In this document: positions 33,271 to 42,192 of the stretch, one piece after another
Position numbering within the stretch: position 1 is the first letter of the stretch
Layout of the letters: each line of letters begins with the position of its first letter
From: CALMEC01 sp031366605
GTDB lineage: Bacteria; Actinomycetota; Thermoleophilia; Miltoncostaeales; Miltoncostaeaceae
DNA: 64,000 bases
Assembly: GCA_031366605.1 (NCBI GenBank)
Contig: JANLOO010000056.1
Span: 1 to 64,000 of the forward strand
Reading direction: 5' to 3'
The notes under the pieces: model-generated
Told to the model about the DNA's origin: nothing
Seen by the model: the letters and a program-made list of their open reading frames with translations, nothing else
The model's database searches: none
Position numbers and translations under genes: made by a program

Positions 33271-34635
33271 TTATCCCGCAGTGAGTCGCCGACGCGATGC
33301 AGCCGCCCGTGTGAGGATGGCGCTCGGGTCCAGCGTGACCGGTTCGCCGTCCTCCAGAAGCACGATCCCGTCGACCAGAACCAGGCTGACGCGGGCTGTC
33401 GGATCGAGCGCCGCCGCGTAGGGATCGGTGTCGTCGGGCGCGCCGGTGATCGCGATCAGGTCGGCGCGCTTGCCGATCTCGATCGAGCCGACGAGCCTGT
33501 CGAGGCCGAGCGTCGTGGCCCCCCCCAGCGTGGCGAGCTCGACGATCTCGGCGTGTGTCAGGGAGGCGATCAACCCCGCGGCACGGCCGTCCGCGCGCAC
33601 ATCGTAGTCGCCTGCGCTCGCCGGGCTGTCCGTGCCGAGGCCCAGCGTGACGCCGGCGTCACGCAGCCGGGCGATTGGGGCATGGCCACAGGCCAGCGTC
33701 GCGTTGGACAGTGGGCAATGGGCGACGCCGACCCCGGCCGCCGCCAGGCGCGCAGGGTCATCCGGATCGAGTTGCACACAATGGGCTGCGATCAGACCGG
33801 GCCGCAGGACCCCGGCACGGTCGAGTCTGGCCACCGGGCTTCCCTGGCCGGGCCACCGACCCGGCTCCGTTCCGCGTGCGGTGAACAATCGGGCGAGCGG
33901 TCCGGTTCCAGATCCAAGCAACTCCGACTCGTCCGGAGATTCCGCCAGGTGCGTGGCCCATGACCGACGTGCGAGGTCCGGGTGGTTGACGAGCGCTTCC
34001 CAGAAGTCCGGTCCGACGGTGTACGGCGCGTGGGGTGAGACCCCGATGTGCACGCGTGTGCAGCTGTGGTCATCCAAGGCGACCACCCGCTTGGCAATCG
34101 CGATCGCTGCGTCTCGGGCCGCGTCGCCGGTGTGTCTGCCGAACGCCTCAAGGTGAACGATCCCGCGAAGGCCGGCCTCGCGCAGCGCGGCCGCGCCGGC
34201 GCCGGTCGGGCCGCTGTCGGCGACGGTCGTCGTCCCGTGTTGAAGGCAGCGCAATGCACCGACCGCCGCCGCCGCCTGGTGATCGTCAATGCCCATCCGC
34301 GGGCTCAACGCCAGCAGGGCCCCGAGCCAGCCGGCGAAGCCGCCCGCCTCGACGAGGCCACCTGTCAGGCTCCACTCCAGGTGGGAGTGCGCATCGACGA
34401 ATCCGGGCAGCAGGATCGCGTCACCGAGGTCACGTTCCGGGAGATGCCGCCACTCCCGGGAGATCTGGTCGGCGGGTCCGACCCCGACGATCTGACCACC
34501 ACGGATGGCAACCGATCCGTCGGCAATCGGGGGACCGGCGATCGGAATGACCTGGGCCGCCCGCAGGCGCGCCCCGCGACCGCTAGGGCTGCTTGGTGTC
34601 GTCGCCCTGGGTGATCGTGGGCTCGTCCGGCTCAT
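33271..34635 (-). CDS. Amidohydrolase (chlorohydrolase/S-adenosylhomocysteine deaminase-like)
   Basis: About 454 residues. Metal site: LPGFVDAHSHLEWSL, then VHIGVSPHAPYTVGPDF, AHCVQLDPDD and LGLGTDSPASAGDYDVR. The family deaminates or dechlorinates ring compounds such as S-adenosylhomocysteine, methylthioadenosine or guanine. In organisms using the futalosine route a related member deaminates aminofutalosine, so a role in menaquinone synthesis is possible but unproven. The start is unclear: ATG 34635 overlaps tatA by about 50 bp, and the recognisable domain begins near LRAAQVIPIAGPPIADG. Confidence 0.78.
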   Translation of the reverse strand: MSRTSPRSPRATTPSSPSGRGARLRAAQVIPIAGPPIADGSVAIRGGQIVGVGPADQISREWRHLPERDLGDAILLPGFVDAHSHLEWSLTGGLVEAGGFAGWLGALLALSPRMGIDDHQAAAAVGALRCLQHGTTTVADSGPTGAGAAALREAGLRGIVHLEAFGRHTGDAARDAAIAIAKRVVALDDHSCTRVHIGVSPHAPYTVGPDFWEALVNHPDLARRSWATHLAESPDESELLGSGTGPLARLFTARGTEPGRWPGQGSPVARLDRAGVLRPGLIAAHCVQLDPDDPARLAAAGVGVAHCPLSNATLACGHAPIARLRDAGVTLGLGTDSPASAGDYDVRADGRAAGLIASLTHAEIVELATLGGATTLGLDRLVGSIEIGKRADLIAITGAPDDTDPYAAALDPTARVSLVLVDGIVLLEDGEPVTLDPSAILTRAAASRRRLTAG

Positions 34636-34774
34636 CTTTACCGGTGACCGAGTCCTTGAACTCACGCACGCCGGATCCCAGGCTCCGTGCAACCTCAGGC
34701 AGCCGCTTGGCTCCGAAGATCACGAGCACGATGACAAGCACGATGAGTAGTTGTGGCCAGCCAATCTGTCCCAC
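34583..34774 (-). CDS. tatA: Sec-independent translocase protein TatA
   Basis: 63 residues with the TatA layout: a short exported N-terminus, one membrane helix (PQLLIVLVIVLVIFG), then hinge AKRLPEVARSLGSGVREFKD and a charged tail. TatA oligomers form the channel for folded Tat substrates such as the Rieske protein encoded further on. FGAKRLPE with the amphipathic helix is diagnostic. tatC is not in the window. It overlaps the amidohydrolase start. Confidence 0.9.
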   Translation of the reverse strand: MGQIGWPQLLIVLVIVLVIFGAKRLPEVARSLGSGVREFKDSVTGKDEPDEPTITQGDDTKQP

Positions 34775-34849
34775 GGCTCTGGCTCCTTCGCGGTTGGGGG
34801 GATGCCAGTCCTACGAGGGTAGCATGGGCTGCGTGAGGGCAAAGCAAAC

Positions 34850-35257
34850 GTGACGCGGCTCGAGGGGATGGCCGTCGGCTGGGGTGGGCTGATCGCGTCG
34901 ATCGGCTTGCTCGTCGGCGCGGAGCGGGGGGATCTGACGCGGGCGGTGGCAGTCGCCGCCGCGTTCATGCTCGGCGGATTCCTGGCAGGCGTCCGTGCGG
35001 AGGTCCTTAGGCCATTGCACGCCGCCCTTGCCGCGGTCGCCGCCTATGCGTTTCATGCGGTCTTTGTCGTGTTCGGCCATCTCGCGAGCGTTCTGGGTGG
35101 ACCGTCGTCGCCAAGCTTTGTGCCGGGCGCGACCCGTGCGTGGGTCCTGACGGCGTTTCTGGGCCTGGTGGCCGCGATGATCGGGGGTGGCATCGCCACG
35201 ACCTGGCTCCGACCTCAGCGCGATGACCGTCGCCACCGTGGCGACTCGCGCAGTTGA
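34850..35257 (+). CDS. Small integral membrane protein, unknown function
   Basis: 135 residues from GTG 34850 with about four membrane helices: GMAVGWGGLIASIGLLVGAE, AVAVAAAFMLGGFLAGV, ALAAVAAYAFHAVFVVFGHL, and AFLGLVAAMIGGGIATTWL, then a basic tail (RPQRDDRRHRGDSRS). I recognise no family. It is divergent from tatA, and converges on dcd with only 6 bp between stops. Confidence 0.6.
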   Translation: MTRLEGMAVGWGGLIASIGLLVGAERGDLTRAVAVAAAFMLGGFLAGVRAEVLRPLHAALAAVAAYAFHAVFVVFGHLASVLGGPSSPSFVPGATRAWVLTAFLGLVAAMIGGGIATTWLRPQRDDRRHRGDSRS

Positions 35258-35263
35258 CCCCGG

Positions 35264-35821
35264 TCAGCTGCCGGGGTCGAAGTCCTTGGAGATCCGACTG
35301 GCGGTGGGGCCGCGCTGTCCCTGGTACTTGCCCTGGTACGGCGTGTCGACCGGGGTGGTGAGCATCTGGAACGACAGCTGCCCGATCCGCATACCGGCGT
35401 AGATCGTGATCGGCAGCCGGGCCACGTTTGAGAGTTCGAGCGTGATGTAGCCATCCCAACCCGGGTCGATGTAGCCGGCAGTCGAGTGGATCAAGAGTCC
35501 CAGGCGCCCCAGGCTCGACTTGCCTTCGAGACGCGCGACGAGGTCGTCGGGGATCGCGATGCGTTCCAACGTGGAGCCCAGCACGAACTCGCCCGGGTGC
35601 AGGATGAACGGTTCGTCGTCGGCGATCTCGACCAGGTCGGTCAACTCGTCCGATGGTTTGCGCACATCGATGTACGGCTGCCGGTTGTTGTGGAAGACGC
35701 GGAACTCGCGGGCCACGCGCACGTCGACAGACGACGGCTGCACCAGCGCGTCGTCGAACGGGTCGATCACGAGTCGGCCGGTGGCGAGCTGTTCACGGAT
35801 GGTGCGATCGGAGAGGACCAT
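35264..35821 (-). CDS. dcd: dCTP deaminase (possibly bifunctional dCTP deaminase/dUTPase)
   Basis: 185 residues. FILHPGEFVLGSTLERIAIP, ARLEGKSSLGRLGLLIHSTA, GYIDPGWDGYITLELSNVAR and IGQLSFQM are the Dcd trimer motifs, with catalytic Glu in TLELSN. The end YQGKYQGQRGPTASRISKDF is like actinobacterial Dcd, where the bifunctional enzyme makes dUMP directly from dCTP; which form applies here is inferred. ATG 35821 is chosen because MVLSDRTIREQL is the standard N-terminus. Confidence 0.93.
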   Translation of the reverse strand: MVLSDRTIREQLATGRLVIDPFDDALVQPSSVDVRVAREFRVFHNNRQPYIDVRKPSDELTDLVEIADDEPFILHPGEFVLGSTLERIAIPDDLVARLEGKSSLGRLGLLIHSTAGYIDPGWDGYITLELSNVARLPITIYAGMRIGQLSFQMLTTPVDTPYQGKYQGQRGPTASRISKDFDPGS

Positions 35822-35862
35822 GGGCGGAGGCGAGCATACCGGGCGACCGGTACCCTGGCGGA

Positions 35863-36915
35863 GTGGATCGTGAGCGCGGATTCCGAGTTGACGGCACGCC
35901 GAACCTTGTCCTCGGTTTGGACGAGGCACGTGCAGCAGGCCGTGTCCCCGACGTCGTCTTCGCCGACGGCACGGTGGTGGGCGATGCGTCGCCCGGTGCG
36001 CTCGACACGGTCGACGTCAGCGTCGACGAGGTGCAGCAATTGATCGATGCCACGCGACTGCCGCGCTGGGTCATCGGCAAGGGCAGCTACGGGCCCGGGT
36101 ACGTGGCGGTTCGGGCGTTGATGCGTGACAAGGCACTGACCACGGTCTGTGAGGAGGCCGCCTGCCCGAACATCTCGCGATGTTGGAGTCGTGGCACGGC
36201 GACGTTCATGATCGCGGGTGAGAACTGCACGCGCGGTTGCCGCTTCTGCAACGTGGTCAGCGCCAAGCCGCTCGCGCCTCCCGATCCCGGTGAGCCGGCG
36301 CGCGTGGCCGAGGCGGCCGCGGCGATGGGCCTGCGCTTTGTCGTGGTGACGGCCGTCGCCCGCGACGACATTCCGGATGGCGGCGCGGGGCACTTCGTCT
36401 CGACAATCGCGGCCCTGCGTGAGCGTCTGCCCCAGGCCAAGGTCGAGGTCCTGATCCCTGACTTGCGCGGCAACTGGGATGCCCTGGACGCGATCATCGA
36501 GGCCGCGCCCGACGTGCTCAACCACAACACCGAGACGGTCCCGCGCCTGTACAGGCGCGTGCGTCCCGGGGCCAGGTACGAGCGGACGCTCGAGCTCTTG
36601 GAGCGCACGTCCGCGGCGGGCCTGCGGGCCAAGAGCGGCATCATGGTCGGGTTGGGTGAGCGACTGCCCGAGGTGGCGCAGGTCTTCACGGATCTGGCAT
36701 CCGTCGGGTGCGAGCTGGTGACCGTCGGTCAGTACCTGCGCCCATCGGCCGAGCACCTCCCCGTGGAGCGCTATTACGCCCCGGCCGAGTACCCGGCGCT
36801 GGCCGAGCTCGGTCGCTCGGTGGGGCTGGGTCACGTCGAAGCGGGTCCTCTGGTGCGCTCGAGCTTCGAAGCCGACCGCGTTGCCGAGGAGCTGCCACTC
36901 CCCCTCGGTCGCTGA
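35863..36915 (+). CDS. lipA: Lipoyl synthase (radical SAM)
   Basis: 350 residues from GTG 35863. The auxiliary cluster motif CEEAACPNISRC, radical SAM motif CTRGCRFCNV and the C-terminal RSSF signature with the Ser cluster ligand (GPLVRSSFEADRV) are all present. NHNTETVPRLYRRVRPGARY and KSGIMVGLGERLPEV are LipA-typical. It inserts two sulfurs into octanoyl groups on lipoyl domains. The first 45 residues (FRVDGTPNLVLGLDEARAAG) are an unusual extension. No lipB is seen in the window. The 63-bp repeat copy 2 starts 10 bp beyond its stop. Confidence 0.93.
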   Translation: MDRERGFRVDGTPNLVLGLDEARAAGRVPDVVFADGTVVGDASPGALDTVDVSVDEVQQLIDATRLPRWVIGKGSYGPGYVAVRALMRDKALTTVCEEAACPNISRCWSRGTATFMIAGENCTRGCRFCNVVSAKPLAPPDPGEPARVAEAAAAMGLRFVVVTAVARDDIPDGGAGHFVSTIAALRERLPQAKVEVLIPDLRGNWDALDAIIEAAPDVLNHNTETVPRLYRRVRPGARYERTLELLERTSAAGLRAKSGIMVGLGERLPEVAQVFTDLASVGCELVTVGQYLRPSAEHLPVERYYAPAEYPALAELGRSVGLGHVEAGPLVRSSFEADRVAEELPLPLGR

Positions 36916-36924
36916 GCCGGGTTT

Positions 36925-36987
36925 CGACCCTTCTCGACACCCCGTGAGTCGTGTCGCGGAAAGGGATTCCGGGAAATCCGGTGTCAG
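36925..36987. repeat. 63-bp intergenic repeat, copy 2
   Basis: Aligns ungapped with 12216-12278 (49/63). The terminal blocks are best conserved, and the centre differs (GTCGTGTCGCGGAAAGGG here). Like copy 1 it begins shortly after a stop codon. Confidence 0.6.
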
Positions 36988-37277
36988 TTGCGCGGGCGTT
37001 GCAAACGCCCACCCCGCTGGGAGTGAAAGCAGAACCTCGCGACGCGAGAGTCGCGGCGCTCAGTTCTGTTTTCTCCGCAGACACGGGGAGTCTCACGAGA
37101 GTCTCAAAATATCGACCGCCCGGAGCGTGGCCGGGCCTCAGGCGGCTTCCATTGCTCGACGGATTCGTCGGCATCGGCTTCGGTTGTGGACCGTCGATCG
37201 CCCGGACCTCAGAGGTGGGCCTCAGCGTGGTCGAAGGCAACGCGCAGAACGGCCATGACCGAAGCCGAGAACCCTTG

Positions 37278-37293
37278 TGTCACGAGCGTGACA
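37278..37293. promoter_or_regulatory. Palindrome TGTCACG-AG-CGTGACA, candidate Crp/Fnr operator
   Basis: A perfect 7-bp inverted repeat with a 2-bp centre, 90 bp upstream of the PKD-protein ATG. Symmetric 16-bp sites with TGT..ACA ends are typical of Crp/Fnr-family dimers, and such a regulator is encoded 5 kb away at 42189-42845. The link between the two is inferred only. Confidence 0.45.
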
Positions 37294-37382
37294 TTCGTTG
37301 TGTCGCGACGTGGTGAGAGACGGAAAACGCTTGCTCGTACATTGACTCCATGGTCATGAACACCCCAACCAAGGAGCTCGAA

Positions 37383-38675
37383 ATGACGACCACGCAGACA
37401 TCCGCAAACACCCTCCGCAATGCGATCCTCGCCGGCGCAGCCACCTTCGCCGCCCTTGCCGGCGTCAACTCGGCCAACGCCCTCCCGATCACCCCGATCC
37501 CGATCAACTTCCCGCCGGTTGCATCCTTCACCGCGACACCCAACCCCGTCGCCGTCGGCGACAACACCATCTTCAACGGATCCGCATCGACCGACGTCGA
37601 CGGCGACATCGCAAAGTACGAGTGGGACTTGAACGGCGACGGTGTCTTCGAAGTCCGGTCAACCGTGTTCAGCACGGCGAATCACCGCTACACGACACCG
37701 GGGACCGTTGCAGTCAAGCTCCGCGTCACGGACAACCAGGGCAAGACGGGCACGACCACCCGGACGCTGGCGGTCCACGCAAAGCCCATCGCGCTGCTGA
37801 CGGCGGATCGCGCGGTTCCGACCGCCGGTGAGACCGTCACCTACCGGGCCACCGGATCGTTCGACCCCAATCCGGGTGGGTTCATCCGCGAGTACCTGTG
37901 GGACCTGGACGGCAACGGAACGTTCGAGCGCTCGACCGGCACCGTGCAGTTCGTCTCGATGGTGTTCCCGACCGCCGGTCAGAAGAAGATCGCGCTCCGG
38001 GTCGTCAACCGCGACTTCGTGTTCACCGACCAGCCGCTGTCCATCCGCGTCAACCGGCGTCCCACCGCAGTCATCTCCGCGACGCCCAACCCGGCTGTCG
38101 TCAACCAGACCGTCGCGTTGAGTGGCGCGGCATCGACTGACGACCGAACGATCGTCAAGTACGAGTGGGACCTGAACGGCGACGGTACCTACGAGACCAA
38201 CACGGCCGCGTCGCCGTCGAGCAGCACCATGTTCGCGGCGCTCGGTCAGGTCAAGGTCGGCCTGCAGGTCACCGACGACGATGGCGCCGTCGACCAGTCG
38301 GTCGCAACGATCACCGTCAATCCGGCACCTGTCCTCGACACCACCGCACCCCACGTCACGATCACGCCGACCCGGGTCCGCATGTTCGCCGGGACCGCGA
38401 CGTTCGAGGTCACGTGCCCGACAGACGAGCTGAGCTGCGACACCACGCTGACGCTCAAGGGTCGCTTCGGCTCCCTCAAGGGCCGGTTCCTGGGCAGTGG
38501 CCACGAGATGATCCCGGGCGGCGAGACGCTCGAGATCACGGTCCCGCTGACGCCGAAGGCCAAGCGATTCATCCGCCGCTCTGGCGTGCTCAAAGCCACC
38601 GCGACCGCCAAGGCGACCGACGCGGCCGGCAACACCGGCACCACCAAGAAGTTCGTCCGAATCACCAAGCGCTAG
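37383..38675 (+). CDS. Exported protein with three PKD domains
   Basis: 430 residues from ATG 37383, preceded by AAGGAG at ideal spacing (an ATG at 37350 would add 11 residues). The signal peptide is around NAILAGAATFAALAGVNSANALP. Three PKD repeats follow, marked by KYEWDLNGDGVFEVRS, REYLWDLDGNGTFERSTG and KYEWDLNGDGTYETNT, with VTDNQGKTG and VTDDDGAVDQ strands between. The C-terminal 110 residues (from TTAPHVTITPTRVRMFAGTA) carry a Cys pair (CPTDELSCD) and a basic end. It is probably a surface or secreted adhesive protein. Its TAG overlaps the convergent cyclase stop within CTAG. Confidence 0.82.
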   Translation: MTTTQTSANTLRNAILAGAATFAALAGVNSANALPITPIPINFPPVASFTATPNPVAVGDNTIFNGSASTDVDGDIAKYEWDLNGDGVFEVRSTVFSTANHRYTTPGTVAVKLRVTDNQGKTGTTTRTLAVHAKPIALLTADRAVPTAGETVTYRATGSFDPNPGGFIREYLWDLDGNGTFERSTGTVQFVSMVFPTAGQKKIALRVVNRDFVFTDQPLSIRVNRRPTAVISATPNPAVVNQTVALSGAASTDDRTIVKYEWDLNGDGTYETNTAASPSSSTMFAALGQVKVGLQVTDDDGAVDQSVATITVNPAPVLDTTAPHVTITPTRVRMFAGTATFEVTCPTDELSCDTTLTLKGRFGSLKGRFLGSGHEMIPGGETLEITVPLTPKAKRFIRRSGVLKATATAKATDAAGNTGTTKKFVRITKR

Positions 38676-40513
38676 TCCGAAGCAGCCTCTTGGGGTGGTG
38701 TGGGGTCGGCATCCGCCGGCCCCACGCGCATTTCGGCAAGGGTCCACACAGAGGCCGGGACCTGTCGGCCGCGTACGTCAAGGGAGCCCACGGCGGTCAG
38801 ATCCGGCACTGCGCGACTCGCCGCCGCGCGCGTGGTGTCAGCGATCAGGAGCATGTGCGGCGTCTCCTTGGTCAACGCCTCGAGGCGGGCGGCGGTGTTG
38901 GTCGTGTCGCCGACGGCGGCGTATTCCAGGCGGCGTTCGGAGCCGACGTTGCCCGACATGACCGGGCCGCTCGCGAGGCCGATGCCCATGCGGAAGTCGT
39001 CGACGATGCCGTTGCCCGTCGCCCAGGCATTGAAACGCGCGAGGCGTACGTCGCGCATCTCACGCGCCGCGTCAAGCGCGCGGTCGGCGTGGTCGGCCTG
39101 CTCGATTGGCGCGCCGAACACGGCCATCAACCCGTCGCCCTGGTAGGCGACCAGGGTCCCACCGTGGTCGAGCACCGCGTCGCTCATCTCTGTCAGGTAG
39201 CGGTTGAGGACGTCGATGACCGTTTCGGGTGGCAGTCGCTCCGCCGCCGCGGTGAACCCGCGCAGATCGCCGAACATGACTGTGGCGTACAGGCGTCGCC
39301 CACCGAGCCTGCCGTTTTCGCCGGCCTCGGCGATGACATCGTCGACAACCGGAGCAGGGAGGAACCGGGCGAAATCGGTGCGGAGTCGGGCGCGGTCGCG
39401 GACCACAAACCAATAGTTGATGACGAGCCCCGCCAGTCCGGTGACCCCGACGGCAAGGACCGGCGAAGCGATGTCCACGATGCGCCCACCGTCGAACGCA
39501 AGTTGCGCAACGACAATGAATCCTGCGATCAGGCCGGCTGCGGCCAACACCCCCAAAATCGCCGAGCGCCGCAGCGCGGCCAACGTCGCAAGGGCCACCA
39601 GGCCCACCAGGATCAGCATGTTGAGCCAGCCTGCCGCGTCGCGCAGCGGCACTCCGCGCAGGAGCGTCGAGATCGCGTTGGCATTGATCTCGGGCCCGGA
39701 CATGGGGGCGCCTCCGAACGGCGTCGGGTGGACGTCGCCCAAGTCAGGTGCCGTGTTGCCGACGACGACGATCTTGTCGAGGACGGCGGCTGCGTCGAAC
39801 GCGCCGCGAACGACATCTGAGAATGCAAGCCGGGGGAGCGTTCCGCCCGGGCCGTGAAAGTCGATCCACGCGCCGGACGAGCCAAAGCCGTCGGTCGCGA
39901 GGGTCGTGCCCGAGGCCTTCTCCACAGCGGCACGCGCCAGCGACGCGAATCCCTTGGTCGCGTACGGCACGTGGCGGTACACGCCGCCCGATGTGGGAAA
40001 GAACAGGGCTGCCCCGATCGGGCTGCGGGCCGCTGCCAGATCCTCGTCGGTGAACAGGATGTTGGGCTCGCCCGTATCCGAGAACTCGTCGGTGCCGAGC
40101 ACGACGCGTTTCGCGGCGGTCAACGCGTCCAAGAGTGCGAGATCCTCGTCCTCTGCCGCCTGTTTGGCGGCAGGCGTCGCGTCAAACGCCTCGGTGGGTT
40201 CGCTGAACTGGATGTCGTAGACGATCACCCGGGCACCGGCCTTGGTCAGGTTGGCGATGGCGGTGGCGTGCAGGGTTCGATGGAACGGTGGTCGTGCCGG
40301 CTGCAGCGCGGCGATCGACTGCTTGTCGATCCCGATCACCACGACGTCCTTCGGAACGCCATGCACGCCACGGATCTGGAAGCGCTGGTCGATGCTTGCG
40401 AGCTCGACATCGTCCAGGGTGCCCGATGCGCTCATGATCAGCCCCAGTACGACGGCGAGCGCTCCGGCCGCGGCGATCGTAAGGACGCGCAGTCGTCGAC
40501 GATCGAGCCGCAT
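38672..40513 (-). CDS. CHASE2-domain class III nucleotide cyclase
   Basis: 613 residues from ATG 40513. An N-terminal helix and an extracytoplasmic CHASE2 sensor (LDDVELASIDQRFQIRG, VVVIGIDKQSIAAL, FSEPTEAFDATPAAKQAA) precede three membrane helices around residues 310-385. The C-terminal cyclase domain has metal Asp residues in VMFGDLRGFTAAAERL and YQGDGLMAVFGAP, and YAAVGDTTNTAARLEAL with the Asp and Asn/Arg residues. The base-recognition Lys usually found before the YxGD segment is Ala here (LVAYQGDG), so ATP against GTP preference is uncertain. A neighbouring Crp-type regulator suggests cAMP. Confidence 0.87.
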   Translation of the reverse strand: MRLDRRRLRVLTIAAAGALAVVLGLIMSASGTLDDVELASIDQRFQIRGVHGVPKDVVVIGIDKQSIAALQPARPPFHRTLHATAIANLTKAGARVIVYDIQFSEPTEAFDATPAAKQAAEDEDLALLDALTAAKRVVLGTDEFSDTGEPNILFTDEDLAAARSPIGAALFFPTSGGVYRHVPYATKGFASLARAAVEKASGTTLATDGFGSSGAWIDFHGPGGTLPRLAFSDVVRGAFDAAAVLDKIVVVGNTAPDLGDVHPTPFGGAPMSGPEINANAISTLLRGVPLRDAAGWLNMLILVGLVALATLAALRRSAILGVLAAAGLIAGFIVVAQLAFDGGRIVDIASPVLAVGVTGLAGLVINYWFVVRDRARLRTDFARFLPAPVVDDVIAEAGENGRLGGRRLYATVMFGDLRGFTAAAERLPPETVIDVLNRYLTEMSDAVLDHGGTLVAYQGDGLMAVFGAPIEQADHADRALDAAREMRDVRLARFNAWATGNGIVDDFRMGIGLASGPVMSGNVGSERRLEYAAVGDTTNTAARLEALTKETPHMLLIADTTRAAASRAVPDLTAVGSLDVRGRQVPASVWTLAEMRVGPADADPTPPQEAASD

Positions 40514-40608
40514 AGCTGGCCAGACTAGTAGCCAACGTCGCGGCGCGCACACCGTCCGTGTGACCTGGGCGACAGACGCCGTGTCCCCCCGGGCGTAGGG
40601 TTTGCGGC

Positions 40609-42192
40609 ATGTCGATCCGTGTACGAGTCCTCGTCTGCGCCGCCGTGGCCGGCGTCCTGTGCGTCGTGGTTGCGAGTGCGGCCGACGGGCCGATCACAAC
40701 GTTCGCCGGCACGGTGAGTGGGTTTGGCGACGGTGCGGCGACGACTGTCGCGAAGTTCGATCGGCCGGAGGGCATCGGACTCTCGGCGGATGGTTTGACG
40801 GTGCTGATCGCCGATGCGCACAACCAACGGATCCGCAAACTCGATGTGGCGACAGCGATCGTCTCGACGGTCGCCGGCGCGTTCCTCAACACACCGACCG
40901 ACGTGGCATTCGCCGCCGATGGCGGGTACTACATCGCGGATTCGCTCAACCATCGCATCCGTCGCGTCGCACCCGACGGCACGATCTCGACGTTGGCCGG
41001 CACCGTGCGAGGTCTCGCGGGCGACGGTGGACTCGCAACCCTGGCGCAGTTGGACACACCGCGGGAGTTGGCGGTCATCGGCGGCGCCCTGCTCGTCGCC
41101 GATGCGGCAAACCACCGCATCCGCCGGATCGGCGCCAACGGGATCATCTCGACGGTCGCGGGAACCTCGGGTGGGTTCTCCGGTGACGGGGGACCCGCGG
41201 TCATTGCCAAGCTCAGCAATCCCCGCGGCGTCACGGCGACATCGGACGGAGGGTTCCTGATCGCCGATGCCGGCAACAACCGCATTCGCAAGGTCGATGC
41301 CGCAGGGATCATCACGACTGTCGGCGGGGAGACACCCGGGTTCGGCGGCGATGGAGGCCTGGCAACCGATGCGCAGCTTGCGGGTCCATCCGATGTCGTC
41401 GAGATCGCGAACGGCGGATACATCGTCGCCGACACCGCCAACAACCGCATCCGCCGTGTCACGCCACTTGGCGCGATCTTCACCATCGCGGGTGGGGCGG
41501 TGGGCTTTGGGGGCGACGGGGGACCGGCCAGCGCCGGCCTGCTCAACACCCCCAATGCACTGCAGTTCGCCCCGGGCGGTGGGCTTCTTGTCGGCGACAC
41601 CGCCAACCAACGCATCCGCAAGCTCGGTGATGTCGGCCAGGTCCCCGATCCCGTGCTGGTGCGGTCGATCGGCCTCACGCCGGTTGCCGGTCTCGTGACG
41701 GTCAGGCCACGGACGCGCACGGCGTTCATCCCGCTTCGCGAACGCGACCTGACGCCCAACATCTCCGACGTCGACGCCATCGCCGGCGAGCTGGACGTGA
41801 CCGTTCGCAATCGGTCTGGAGCCCTCCGCACCGTCACAGCGGCGCGCGGGACGTTCCGCATCACCCAACCGACGTCCGGACCGATCATCGGGGATCTCAA
41901 GCTGACCGAGAAGCTCGATGGCTGTCGCGGCACGAAGGCCATCACCTCACACGCCGCCGCGCCCCGCAAGAAGGTGCGGCGCCTGCGGGTACGGGTCAAG
42001 GGGAGTTTCCGGACGATCGGCCGGTACGCCTCGGCGATCGCCCGCGGAACGGCGTGGACGACGACCGATCTGTGCGATCGGACCTTGATCCGCGTCACCG
42101 AGGGCACCGTCATCGTGCGAATCCTTCGCTCCGGTCGGACGATCAAGGTGCACGCAGGGCAGCGACGCACGATCCTCGCCAAGTCGCGTTAG
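40609..42192 (+). CDS. Exported NHL-repeat protein with FecR-like C-terminus
   Basis: 527 residues. A signal peptide (VLVCAAVAGVLCVVVASAAD) leads into at least five NHL beta-propeller blades, each with a DxxNxRIR core: IADAHNQRIRKLD, IADSLNHRIRRVA, VADAANHRIRRIG, IADAGNNRIRKVD, VADTANNRIRRVT, VGDTANQRIRKLG. The last about 180 residues switch to a basic domain ending WTTTDLCDRTLIRVTEGTVI and IRSGRTIKVHAGQR-like strands that resemble FecR-type sensors. The divergent neighbour is a CHASE2 cyclase, and CHASE2 cyclases often occur with FecR proteins, so it may be the external partner of that sensor. Confidence 0.82.
   Translation: MSIRVRVLVCAAVAGVLCVVVASAADGPITTFAGTVSGFGDGAATTVAKFDRPEGIGLSADGLTVLIADAHNQRIRKLDVATAIVSTVAGAFLNTPTDVAFAADGGYYIADSLNHRIRRVAPDGTISTLAGTVRGLAGDGGLATLAQLDTPRELAVIGGALLVADAANHRIRRIGANGIISTVAGTSGGFSGDGGPAVIAKLSNPRGVTATSDGGFLIADAGNNRIRKVDAAGIITTVGGETPGFGGDGGLATDAQLAGPSDVVEIANGGYIVADTANNRIRRVTPLGAIFTIAGGAVGFGGDGGPASAGLLNTPNALQFAPGGGLLVGDTANQRIRKLGDVGQVPDPVLVRSIGLTPVAGLVTVRPRTRTAFIPLRERDLTPNISDVDAIAGELDVTVRNRSGALRTVTAARGTFRITQPTSGPIIGDLKLTEKLDGCRGTKAITSHAAAPRKKVRRLRVRVKGSFRTIGRYASAIARGTAWTTTDLCDRTLIRVTEGTVIVRILRSGRTIKVHAGQRRTILAKSR

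Larger units (their letters stand above)
36916..37382. other. 467-bp intergenic region with repeats and a palindrome
   Basis: No gene supported. In order it holds the 63-bp repeat (36925-36987), a hairpin GGGCGTT-GCA-AACGCCC (36994-37010), a second hairpin CGCGAC-GCGAGA-GTCGCG (37038-37055) followed by CAGTTCTGTTTTCT that could terminate lipA, and a 16-bp palindrome (37278-37293). The final part is the leader of the PKD-protein gene with AAGGAG at 37371-37376. Confidence 0.55.

Noticed and set aside
38672..38675. Overlapping convergent stop codons as a regulatory device
   Set aside because: CTAG readily provides TAG on both strands; the overlap alone does not show regulation.
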